A stretch of DNA of 36,401 nucleotides from an uncultured Lachnospiraceae bacterium (lineage in GTDB: Bacteria > Bacillota > Clostridia > Lachnospirales > Lachnospiraceae), in assembly GCA_910589265.1 (NCBI GenBank), contig CAJUTQ010000008.1, forward strand, positions 1 to 36,401, given 5' to 3'. The position numbers were made by a program, and so were the translations under genes. Positions 15,780-22,747 of the stretch are shown in pieces. Numbering within the stretch: the stretch's first letter is position 1; every line of letters begins with the position of its first letter. The notes under the pieces were generated by a model, which made no database searches, was not told where the DNA came from, and worked only from the letters and a program-made list of their open reading frames with translations.

Positions 15780-16631
15780 ATGAATGAATGGCTGTCAAAA
15801 CTTCAGTTCTACTTGGAATTTCCTTTTGTTCAGTATGCTTTAGTAGTAGGAACTTTAATTGCCCTTTGTTCCTCCCTCCTTGGGGTTACATTAGTTCTCA
15901 AACGTTTTTCCTATATTGGGGATGGGCTATCCCATGTTGCTTTTGGCGCTGCGGCTATAGCAACTATTTTCCAATTGACAGACAATATTATCATTGTTAT
16001 GCCAGTGACCATCTTAACGGCGGTACTTCTTCTTGCAAAAGGACAAAACACCAATATTAAAGGGGATGCGGCTATTGCGATGCTTTCTGTTGGCTCTCTA
16101 GCTATTGGGTATTTACTCTTAAATTTGTTTTCCAACTCAGCAAATTTATCTGGAGATGTATGCAGTACTTTGTTTGGATCAACATCTATTTTAACATTGT
16201 CAGAAAACGAGGTTAAAATATGTATTGTAATATCTGGGTTAGTAGTTTTTACTTTTATTCTATTTTATAACAAAATTTTTGCCGTCACATTTGACGAAAA
16301 TTTTGCAAAGGCAACGGGAATTAAGGCAGAACGATATAATTTTCTAATTGCTATTGTCATAGCTGTTATTATTGTCTTATCTATGAATTTAGTTGGTTCT
16401 CTATTAATTTCTGCCTTAATTATTTTTCCTGCATTATCTTCTATGAGGATAATACGGAATTTTAAAGGTGTGGTAATCTGCTCAGGAATTATTTCTGTCC
16501 TATGTGCATTCGTTGGCATGATAGTATCAATATTAATATCTACTCCTGTAGGTTCTACCATTGTTGTGGCAGATATTGTTGTATTTATTTTAAGCTGTGC
16601 CAGTAGTAAATTCTTTAGAAATGGAGGATAA
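15780..16631 (+). CDS. znuB: Metal ABC transporter permease
   Basis: This 283-residue integral membrane protein of the ABC-3 family has seven or more hydrophobic segments. Family landmarks are FVQYALVVGTLIALCSSLLGVTLVLKR (split here only by length), SYIGDGLSHVAFGAAAIA (about 44-61) and the ATPase-coupling region ending LVGSLLISALIIFPALSSMRI (about 206-226). The start at 15780 follows AAAGGAGGCGG, so the 14-codon in-frame extension inside the ATPase gene was not used. It forms the channel of the zinc-type importer. Confidence 0.93.
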   Translation: MNEWLSKLQFYLEFPFVQYALVVGTLIALCSSLLGVTLVLKRFSYIGDGLSHVAFGAAAIATIFQLTDNIIIVMPVTILTAVLLLAKGQNTNIKGDAAIAMLSVGSLAIGYLLLNLFSNSANLSGDVCSTLFGSTSILTLSENEVKICIVISGLVVFTFILFYNKIFAVTFDENFAKATGIKAERYNFLIAIVIAVIIVLSMNLVGSLLISALIIFPALSSMRIIRNFKGVVICSGIISVLCAFVGMIVSILISTPVGSTIVVADIVVFILSCASSKFFRNGG

Positions 16632-16634
16632 AAA

Positions 16635-17216
16635 ATGAAATTATATAAAACAAGATCTATCGTTTTCTCTATGATCGTTTTCTTCTTAGCTGGATGTTCC
16701 AGTAAAGAAAATAAAATGCCTCAAAATAGTGCCACTGTCGATAAAGTGCTGCAAGAACAGGTGGAAAATGCTATGGAAACAGACCAATTAAAAAGTAAAG
16801 AGGATGAAAACAAAATGGCAAAAGAATTAGCGCCCTTAAAGTCATCAGACCAGGGAGTGGATTATGATCTTACTTCAATGAGCGGTGATATGGTTTATGC
16901 AGTTGTCTACCAGCTTATGAATAATCCTAAAGACTACATTGGAAAAACGATAAAAATGAGGGGGAACTATTATGCCAGCTATTTTGAACCAACAGAAAAG
17001 TTTTATCATTATACAATAATAGAAGATGCAGCGGCCTGCTGCGTCCAAGGAATAGAATTTGTTTGGGATGATGGCAGTCATATATATCCTGAAGAATATC
17101 CAAAGGATAAGGCAGAGGTAGAAGTAGTAGGAGTGTTTGAGACATATCGGGAAGGGGGAGATACGAATTTATATTGTAGATTGAAAGATGCTACTTTACA
17201 AGTTGTAGGAGAATAA
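16635..17216 (+). CDS. Zinc-locus lipoprotein with OB-like CCxxG domain
   Basis: This 193-residue protein has a lipoprotein signal (lipobox LAGC, Cys16-21 region), a polar linker of about 60 residues and one compact domain. That domain reads NNPKDYIGKTIKMRGNY, then YHYTIIEDAAACCVQGIEF (about 128-146), and ends in beta-rich sequence. The pattern Gly-Lys-x-Ile-x-x-x-Gly plus a CC motif resembles the C-terminal domain of the YcgQ/TIGR03943 proteins, which are found with zinc-regulated permeases; this is by eye only. It starts three bases after the permease stop, so it is cotranscribed. A likely job is extracellular metal handling or delivery. It ends at a clear terminator. Confidence 0.8.
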   Translation: MKLYKTRSIVFSMIVFFLAGCSSKENKMPQNSATVDKVLQEQVENAMETDQLKSKEDENKMAKELAPLKSSDQGVDYDLTSMSGDMVYAVVYQLMNNPKDYIGKTIKMRGNYYASYFEPTEKFYHYTIIEDAAACCVQGIEFVWDDGSHIYPEEYPKDKAEVEVVGVFETYREGGDTNLYCRLKDATLQVVGE

Positions 17217-17225
17217 TAGAAAAGA

Positions 17226-17260
17226 AAAAGGTTCCCGATATATATCAGGAACCTTTTTTC
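17226..17260. terminator. Bidirectional terminator between zinc and amino-acid transporter loci
   Basis: An 11-bp stem (AAAAAGGTTCC at 17226-17236, GGAACCTTTTT at 17249-17259) is flanked by T-runs on either strand. It lies between convergent genes. Confidence 0.9.
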
Positions 17261-17294
17261 AAAGTTTATAGAATATATATAAATTATGGAATAC

Positions 17295-18089
17295 TTAACC
17301 TAAAATTGCAGTGTCGCTTGTAAACTCTTCACCACTCACTTCTTCAAACTTATGGAGGAGTTCTTCTACTGTTAAATTGTTTTTCTCTTCCCCTCGAATA
17401 TCCAGTATAATTTTACCTTCCATCATCATGATGAGACGATTGCCGTGAAGTATGGCGTCTTTCATATTATGGGTAATCATGAGGGTAGTTAAATTTTCAT
17501 TCTTTACAATTCTATCTGTTGTCTCCAGCACTTTAGCAGCTGTTTTTGGATCCAGGGCAGCTGTATGTTCATCTAAAAGGAGAAGCTTTGGCTTTTTTAA
17601 AGTTGCCATAAGTAAGGTCAGGGCTTGTCTCTGGCCCCCAGAGAGAAGGCCTACTTTTGAGGTGAGGCGATCTTCAAGTCCTAGGTTGAATTTTGAAAGA
17701 AGTTCTTTATAAGTTTCCCGTTCGCTTGAGTGAATGCCTGCTCTTAAAGTGCGCCGTTTACCCCTTCGAAGAGCCAATGCCAAGTTTTCCTCAATTCCCA
17801 TTGTGGCAGCTGTTCCATTCATTGGATCCTGAAATACTCTGCCAAGAAAAGCTGCTCTTTTATATTCTGAAAGTTTTGTTACATCTTTTCCATCAATGGA
17901 AATTTGTCCTTCATCTATAGGCCAAACTCCAGCAATAGCGTTCAACATAGTAGATTTTCCTGCCCCATTGCCTCCAATAACTGTTACAAAATCCCCATCT
18001 TCTAAAGTTAAACTTATATTTTTTAATGCCTGTTTTTCGTTGATGGTGCCTGGATAAAATGTTTTGGAAATATTTTTAATTTCTAGCAT
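17295..18089 (-). CDS. ABC transporter ATP-binding protein (TrpXYZ-like)
   Basis: This 264-residue ATPase has Walker A GGNGAGKST (about residues 38-46), signature LLSGGQRQALTLL (about 148-160), Walker B LLLLDEHTAALDP and the switch His in MITHNMKD. Having DEHTAALDP in place of DEPTSGLD is typical of the COG1101 group that pairs with COG4120 permeases and COG2984 binding proteins, the group containing streptococcal TrpXYZ (tryptophan/tyrosine uptake). It overlaps the permease gene by 14 bases and is the last gene of the operon. Substrate specificity cannot be read from the ATPase. Confidence 0.9.
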   Translation of the reverse strand: MLEIKNISKTFYPGTINEKQALKNISLTLEDGDFVTVIGGNGAGKSTMLNAIAGVWPIDEGQISIDGKDVTKLSEYKRAAFLGRVFQDPMNGTAATMGIEENLALALRRGKRRTLRAGIHSSERETYKELLSKFNLGLEDRLTSKVGLLSGGQRQALTLLMATLKKPKLLLLDEHTAALDPKTAAKVLETTDRIVKNENLTTLMITHNMKDAILHGNRLIMMMEGKIILDIRGEEKNNLTVEELLHKFEEVSGEEFTSDTAILG

Positions 18090-19008
18090 GTGGGGTGCCT
18101 CCCTTTTTTAGGATTTTACCAAAGTATTTGCTTTTCCAGGTAGGAATGGCAAGGAAGATTGCTACAACAACTGCTGACAAAAGCTTTAGCAAATCAGGAT
18201 CGATTCCTCTCCAAATAACTGTTTGCAATACTAAATAATATATAATAGAGCCCCCTGCCACACCAAGAAGACGGAGACCAAAATTGCGAAATATTTTTCC
18301 AAAAACAGCCTCTCCAATAATAATAGCAGCTAAACCAATGACAATTGCTCCCCTTCCCATGTTTATATCAGCAAATCCTTGATATTGGGATAAAAGGGAG
18401 CCAGCAAGAGCGACCATGCCATTAGCTATCATAAGTCCAAGAACTTTGTTTAAATCTGTATTAATACCTTGGGCCCTGGCCATGTTATCATTACATCCTG
18501 TTGCTCGAAGAGAGCATCCTAACTCTGTTCCAAAAAACCAGTAGAGGAGGAGGATGGATACAAGAATAATAATGGCTACAAGGAAAATGGTATTTTTATA
18601 AAAAGGAACATCTTTTATATAACGTAGAGAGACAAGGAGATTATACTTATCCACATTAATAGCCTGGTTGGCCTTTCCCATTATTTTTAAATTAACAGAG
18701 TATAGTCCAAGTTGGGTGAGGATACCAGATAGGATGGCCGGAATACCCATAAAATTACATAAAATTCCTGTAATCATACCAGCAATCATACCTGCTAAGG
18801 CGCCTCCAAGCATGGCCAGCCAAACAGGCTGGCCTTTTAACATTAACATAATACAGACAGCTCCTCCTGTGCATAAAGTACCGTCTACAGTCAAATCTGC
18901 AATATCCAAAATTCGAAAGGTAATGTAAACACCAATAGCCATAATTCCCCAAATCAAACCTTGTGCGACTGCACCTGGAAGAGCATTTATTAAATTCATA
19001 ATATTCAT
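18076..19008 (-). CDS. ABC transporter permease (TrpXYZ-like)
   Basis: This 310-residue multi-span permease belongs to the branched-chain/ribose-type superfamily. It opens with NALPGAVAQGLIWGIMAIGVYITFRILDIADLTVDG (given here in parts: GIMAIGVY near 21 and LDIADLTVDG near 34-43). Further conserved blocks are GCSLRATGCNDNMARAQGI (about 161-179) and GLMIANGMVALAGSLLSQYQG. I start at 19008 because GAGGA stands nine bases upstream; 25 further in-frame codons above it have no ribosome site and overlap the preceding gene. It is the middle gene of the operon. Confidence 0.9.
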   Translation of the reverse strand: MNIMNLINALPGAVAQGLIWGIMAIGVYITFRILDIADLTVDGTLCTGGAVCIMLMLKGQPVWLAMLGGALAGMIAGMITGILCNFMGIPAILSGILTQLGLYSVNLKIMGKANQAINVDKYNLLVSLRYIKDVPFYKNTIFLVAIIILVSILLLYWFFGTELGCSLRATGCNDNMARAQGINTDLNKVLGLMIANGMVALAGSLLSQYQGFADINMGRGAIVIGLAAIIIGEAVFGKIFRNFGLRLLGVAGGSIIYYLVLQTVIWRGIDPDLLKLLSAVVVAIFLAIPTWKSKYFGKILKKGGTPHARN

Positions 19009-19054
19009 GTTTTCTGTCCTCACATAAAACCATTCAAATGTATTTGTCAGTTTT

Positions 19055-20077
19055 TTATTGTGTTTCAACTGGAATATAATCATCAGGAATGGTTACATTA
19101 AGGGCTTCACATAAATCGGCGTTGTATTTTTTAGTAAATTGAGGGGCGTATTCAATAGGCATTTCTGAAATATTAGACTCTCCTGAAAGAATTTTTATTG
19201 CCATTTTTCCAGTGGCAACTCCTAAATCATAATAGCTGATAGATAAGGTTGCAACGCCACATCCTGCGCAAATTCCTTCTTCTCCTGCAATGATTGGCAC
19301 ACCAGCAGGCTGGCATATGTTATTTAACATTTCTGCACTGGAAGCAACCGTATTATCCGTTGGCACATAAATAACTTCACTTTCAGAGACAGCGGTTGTC
19401 CCTACTGCTGATAAATCGTTAGAATCAGAAAAGGCATATTGTTTACAAGTGTAGCCCAGCTTTTCCAATTCAACCTGCACAGTATCTACCTGATACTGGG
19501 AGTTGGCTTCGGAAGAGCAGTAGATTAAACCTACATTTTTTGCGTCTGGGAATAGTTCTTTCACCATAGCAGCCTGTTGATCCAAAGGTGCCAGGTCAGA
19601 GGTGCCAGAAATATTGCCCCCTACTGTACCATTAAAGTCACTGATCTCTAAAGCGACCCCATATTCTGTAACAGAGGTGCCAAGGATAGGTATTTCATTC
19701 GTTCCTGACGCCGCTGACTGAAGGGCTGGGGTAGCATTTGCTAGGATCAAGTCAACATTGCTTGAGACAAAGCTGTTTACAATAGTATTGCAAGTATTGG
19801 GATCTCCTTGTGCATTTTGTTCGTCAAAGGTGATAGAAGAGCCAAATTCCTCAGTAAGTGCATCTTTAAAGCCCTGGGTGGCCGCATCCAGTGCTTCATG
19901 TTGCACTAACTGGCAGATGCCAACCGTATAAGTGTTAGAAGTACTTTCTGATGTTGCTGCTTCAGACGCTTGATCAACAGGAGTCTCTGCTTCTGCATTT
20001 CCAGGGGTTTGGCTGCTGCACGAAATAAGCCCAAAGCCCATGGTTACAGCCATCATTAAGGCAAATATTTTTTTCAT
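19055..20077 (-). CDS. ABC transporter substrate-binding lipoprotein (TrpX-like)
   Basis: This 340-residue binding protein starts with a lipoprotein signal (MKKIFALMMAVTMGFGLISC, Cys20) and a Ser/Thr/Glu-rich linker. The mature domain opens TYTVGICQLVQHEALDAA and contains NAQGD, ANATPALQSA, PILGTSVTEYG and NVGLIYCSSEANSQ. These are hallmarks of the COG2984 family used by TrpXYZ-like aromatic amino acid transporters. The start at 20077 follows GGAGGATAATT; 32 in-frame codons above it are rejected because they would bury the signal peptide. A near-consensus promoter lies about 115 bases upstream, and no T-box was seen in the leader. Confidence 0.92.
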   Translation of the reverse strand: MKKIFALMMAVTMGFGLISCSSQTPGNAEAETPVDQASEAATSESTSNTYTVGICQLVQHEALDAATQGFKDALTEEFGSSITFDEQNAQGDPNTCNTIVNSFVSSNVDLILANATPALQSAASGTNEIPILGTSVTEYGVALEISDFNGTVGGNISGTSDLAPLDQQAAMVKELFPDAKNVGLIYCSSEANSQYQVDTVQVELEKLGYTCKQYAFSDSNDLSAVGTTAVSESEVIYVPTDNTVASSAEMLNNICQPAGVPIIAGEEGICAGCGVATLSISYYDLGVATGKMAIKILSGESNISEMPIEYAPQFTKKYNADLCEALNVTIPDDYIPVETQ

Positions 20078-20190
20078 AATTATCCTCCACTTTCCTATAT
20101 ATACTCTCGAAATGAGCCAACAAAAGCAGGTGAATATTTCAAGAGCATATGTATAAATTGCCGTTTGCTCCATAAATATTAGTCTTTTAG

Positions 20191-20219
20191 ATTATATCGA
20201 TTTAATGCGAAAAAGTCAA
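20191..20219 (-). promoter_or_regulatory. Near-consensus sigma-A promoter of the TrpXYZ-like operon
   Basis: On the minus strand TTGACT (20214-20219) and TATAAT (20191-20196) are separated by exactly 17 bases. The leader to the lipoprotein start would be about 105 bases. Confidence 0.8.
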
Positions 20220-20331
20220 TAGAATATCCAATGACTTATACCTTTCAAAGCTAAGGAATCTATATGGATAGATCCCTTGCTGACAGATCACAATAGGAAT
20301 ATAAAGATGTTAGTAAAACAAGGAAGGCTTG

Positions 20332-20364
20332 TTGTATTTTTCGACGCAAGTCGACATATATAAT
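20332..20364 (+). promoter_or_regulatory. Promoter with tandem Spo0A-box-like sites
   Basis: TTGTAT (20332-20337) and TATAAT (20359-20364) are 21 bases apart, longer than optimal. Between them lie TTCGACG (20340-20346) and GTCGACA (20350-20356), each six of seven to the 0A box TTCGACA and spaced 10 bases apart. The arrangement recalls Spo0A-activated sigma-A promoters with long spacers. The same bases also form a TCGAC-GCAA-GTCGA dyad. Confidence 0.35.
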
Positions 20365-20490
20365 GGTGTAAAAAATCTGTTTGAGTGGAGAATGCATTGT
20401 TATTATAAAAATAAAAAGGAAATATTTTCATTTATACCTTTATTTTTTCCTTAAATAAGCCCAATAAGCCCCTTTGGAACGGAGGAGAAC

Positions 20491-20826
20491 ATGAGAGCCG
20501 AGAGAAAAGATATTAATGTACAAATTGGAATGCGACTACAATCAGCGAGAGAAAACAATGGATATACCCAGGAAGTGTTTGCGGAAACTTTAGACGTGGG
20601 AGTAGAGCATTACCGGAAATTGGAAAGTGGAGTATATGGACTTCAGCCTGAAAAATTGCGGATATTATACGACAAATATAGGATTGACCCCAAATATTTA
20701 ATTACTGGAGAAGCAAATTATACTTTTGACTTGGAACTGTTTTTAGCGAATTGCAGTAGAGATGAAAGGAACAATTTTATTGAAAGAACATTGACATATA
20801 TGAAAAGTTTAATGACTAGGGTATAG
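20491..20826 (+). CDS. XRE-type helix-turn-helix regulator (paralogue B)
   Basis: This 111-residue protein has an N-terminal XRE-type HTH (IGMRLQSARENNGYTQEVFAETL, split by the turn, with VEHYRKLESG as the recognition part) and a short helical tail containing ANCSRDERNNFIERTL. It is about 60% identical by eye to the product of 6817-7155 over its whole length, so the two are paralogues. The ATG follows ACGGAGGAGAAC. It is monocistronic, with a promoter upstream and a terminator 20 bases downstream. Targets are unknown; the divergent transporter operon is a candidate. Confidence 0.88.
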   Translation: MRAERKDINVQIGMRLQSARENNGYTQEVFAETLDVGVEHYRKLESGVYGLQPEKLRILYDKYRIDPKYLITGEANYTFDLELFLANCSRDERNNFIERTLTYMKSLMTRV

Positions 20827-20846
20827 CATAGTTTATTATAGTTTAG

Positions 20847-20883
20847 GCAGATAGGTTTGTTTACCTATCTGCTGTTCTTTTTT
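20847..20883 (+). terminator. Terminator after XRE regulator
   Basis: A perfect 9-bp stem (GCAGATAGG at 20847-20855, CCTATCTGC at 20864-20872) is followed by TGTTC and a run of seven T. Confidence 0.9.
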
Positions 20884-20910
20884 TATAGAAAACTTTCCTT
20901 TTATAGAGCG

Positions 20911-21861
20911 CTAAAAATCCCTATTTATATCTAAGGATGGGGTTTCAATTTGATAATCATTGTAAGAAAGATGAGAAGCGCTTAAAACTTTTTCGCAAGA
21001 AAATTGAATGAATGAGTCCATAAGACTGGAAATATATTTTTCTTTCTTCACTATAATGGCGATGTCCCATGGGAATTCTGGGTCTGTTAATTTAATTCGT
21101 TTAATATTATTAGAGTGAAAACGCACAGTAATGGGATGGGGTAAAATAGTAATGCCTTGGTTGAGGGATACCATTTCTGCAAGAAAATCCCATTGAGAGC
21201 TTTCACAAGTAATGCGAGGCTCAAAGCCTGCATTTCGGCAGTTAGACAGTATTCTGTCATGAAGCATGTATGTATTGTCAAGAATGAGAAAATCTTCATA
21301 AATAAGCTCTTTAAAACTAACTGTATCTTTATGGGCTAAGGGATGAGACTTATGAACGAGTAATGTGTTAAAAGAAGAAGCAAGGGGCACTACATGATAG
21401 CCAGGGTATGCAAAGGGGAAAATAATAACTCCTAAATCTACAGCTCCATTGTCCACTCTTTCTTTTATTGTATTTGCCCCAGCTTCTATAACATGTAACT
21501 TAATTTTGGGATTTTTTTTTTGAAATTCATAAATAATAGAAGGAAAATATGCTGTTAAAATAACAGGGGGAATGCCGATGCGCAGCACTCCTTGATTGCC
21601 CTGTATCATATCATAAATATTTTCTTCCTGTTTTTCTATCATATCAAGAAGATACTTGCCTTTTTCACATAATAATACGCCATGGGGAGTGAGCCTAAAC
21701 TCATTAGAAGTCCTGTCGATAAGGTTTGTTCCAAGCTCTTTCTCTAAAGCCATGACAGACTTGCTTAAAGTAGATTGACAAACAAATAATTCATTGGAGG
21801 CTTTTGTAAAATTTTCATGCTCTGCGACTTTGATAAAGTAAGACAAATATTTCAGATTCAT
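20911..21861 (-). CDS. LysR-family transcriptional regulator
   Basis: This 316-residue regulator has the LysR N-terminal winged helix (MNLKYLSYFIKVAEHENFTK, then ELFVCQSTLSKSVMALEKELG, about residues 1-46). The ligand-binding domain opens LRIGIPPVILTAYFPSIIYEF (in parts near 93-113) and has the subfamily marks VDLGVIIFP and VSLNQGITILPHPI. I chose the ATG at 21861, the standard family start; 26 codons upstream in frame are not conserved-looking. It is divergent from the maoC/CoA-transferase/permease genes, the usual arrangement for a LysR protein and the operon it controls. The inducer is probably a pathway acid, by inference. Confidence 0.92.
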   Translation of the reverse strand: MNLKYLSYFIKVAEHENFTKASNELFVCQSTLSKSVMALEKELGTNLIDRTSNEFRLTPHGVLLCEKGKYLLDMIEKQEENIYDMIQGNQGVLRIGIPPVILTAYFPSIIYEFQKKNPKIKLHVIEAGANTIKERVDNGAVDLGVIIFPFAYPGYHVVPLASSFNTLLVHKSHPLAHKDTVSFKELIYEDFLILDNTYMLHDRILSNCRNAGFEPRITCESSQWDFLAEMVSLNQGITILPHPITVRFHSNNIKRIKLTDPEFPWDIAIIVKKEKYISSLMDSFIQFSCEKVLSASHLSYNDYQIETPSLDINRDF

Positions 21862-21947
21862 GTAAGCGCCGCCCTTTCTACAAAATAAAAAATTATGATG
21901 TTGGGATAAAAAGGTATAATGCTCCCTATGATACATCAATTGCTTCT

Positions 21948-21989
21948 CATAATGGGATTATGCAAATTTAAAAACATTCGTATGTTTTT
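21948..21989. promoter_or_regulatory. Two adjacent dyads, candidate LysR operator
   Basis: CATAAT-GGG-ATTATG (21948-21962) and AAAAACAT-TCGT-ATGTTTTT (21970-21989) are both perfect inverted repeats lying about 90-130 bases upstream of the lysR start. They have the size and AT-rich character of LysR binding half-sites and an activation site. Confidence 0.45.
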
Positions 21990-22097
21990 GAAGATCCCAA
22001 AGCTATGTCTTCTCACAAAGGCGTGATGGCCATGACCTTTTAACCCTAGTATCATGTTATATTTGTATATAATAACATATAGTGTTAAAGAAATGCT

Positions 22098-22133
22098 ATA
22101 GAAAATTTTCATAAACTGATGAAAATTTTCTAT
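22098..22133. promoter_or_regulatory. Perfect 15-bp inverted repeat upstream of maoC operon
   Basis: ATAGAAAATTTTCAT (22098-22112) and its exact reverse complement (22119-22133) flank a 6-base loop. Each arm contains the 10-bp palindrome GAAAATTTTC. It lies about 110 bases before the maoC start, so it is either an operator or a transcript hairpin. Confidence 0.6.
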
Positions 22134-22241
22134 TATACAAAAACATAAAATTGTGATATATTACTAAACAAGAGGTAATATAAGTACCAAATTACCGGAA
22201 AAATATATAAAGCATGGTATGATGCGGAAATGGAGGAAATA

Positions 22242-22661
22242 ATGGGAAAAAAAATTGAAGTAGGACAGGTGTGCACATTTACAAAACAAGTATCCGATGA
22301 GGATGTAAAGAAGTTTGCTGAGGTAACAGGGGATAAGAATCCATTGCATCTGGATGATGAGTTTGCAAAAACTACCATGTTTGGGGAAAGAATTGCCCAT
22401 GGAATGATTGGAGCAGGAATTATTTCTGGTGGACTTGCAATGCATATGCCAGGAATTGGCACAACATATTTGGAGCAGGAATTAAAATTCCAACGTCCTG
22501 TAAAAATCAACGATGTTCTGACAGTAAAGCTGGAAGTATTAGAAATTATACCAAAATCTAAATTTGATATTGCTAAAATCAGCACAACTTGCACAAATGA
22601 GCAGGGAGAGGTAGTTATTAGTGGTACGGCAACAGTGATACCTCCTGCTGAATCAAACTAA
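22242..22661 (+). CDS. MaoC-like (R)-specific enoyl-CoA hydratase/dehydratase
   Basis: This protein of about 139 residues adopts the hot-dog fold of MaoC/PhaJ enzymes, which interconvert (R)-3-hydroxyacyl-CoA and 2-enoyl-CoA. The catalytic signature is visible: FAEVTGDKNPLHLDDEFA (Asp and His, about residues 25-42) followed by GERIAHGMIGAG (about 48-59). The C-terminal beta strands end GEVVISGTATV. The ATG at 22242 is five bases after GGAGG, so the ATG at 22230 is less likely. It is first in an operon with a CoA-transferase and a permease, suggesting dehydration of a hydroxyacyl-CoA such as 3-hydroxybutyryl-CoA (inference). Confidence 0.9.
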   Translation: MGKKIEVGQVCTFTKQVSDEDVKKFAEVTGDKNPLHLDDEFAKTTMFGERIAHGMIGAGIISGGLAMHMPGIGTTYLEQELKFQRPVKINDVLTVKLEVLEIIPKSKFDIAKISTTCTNEQGEVVISGTATVIPPAESN

Positions 22662-22747
22662 ATATTCATCGTTTTTATGCTGTGGAAAAAATTTTACCCT
22701 GAGGGAATTTGACTCTGAGGGTAAAATATGAAAAAAGGAGAAAATAT

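Larger units (their letters stand above)
20078..20490. other. Divergent promoter region (transporter / XRE regulator)
   Basis: This 413-base stretch has a sigma-A promoter on the minus strand for the transporter and a promoter with Spo0A-box-like sequences on the plus strand for the regulator. A tandem duplication of AATAAGCCC (20454-20462 and 20463-20471) sits just before the regulator's ribosome site. No RNA gene or additional CDS was recognised. Confidence 0.6.
21862..22241. other. Divergent control region lysR / maoC operon
   Basis: This 380-base AT-rich region carries three dyads (described separately) and no further gene. Candidate -10 sequences are abundant, but no promoter pair is good enough to name. 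Confidence 0.6.

Noticed and set aside
20078..20184. T-box or other riboswitch in the TrpXYZ-like leader
   Set aside because: The leader is only about 105 bases and lacks the T-box AGGGTGG-type sequence and a terminator.
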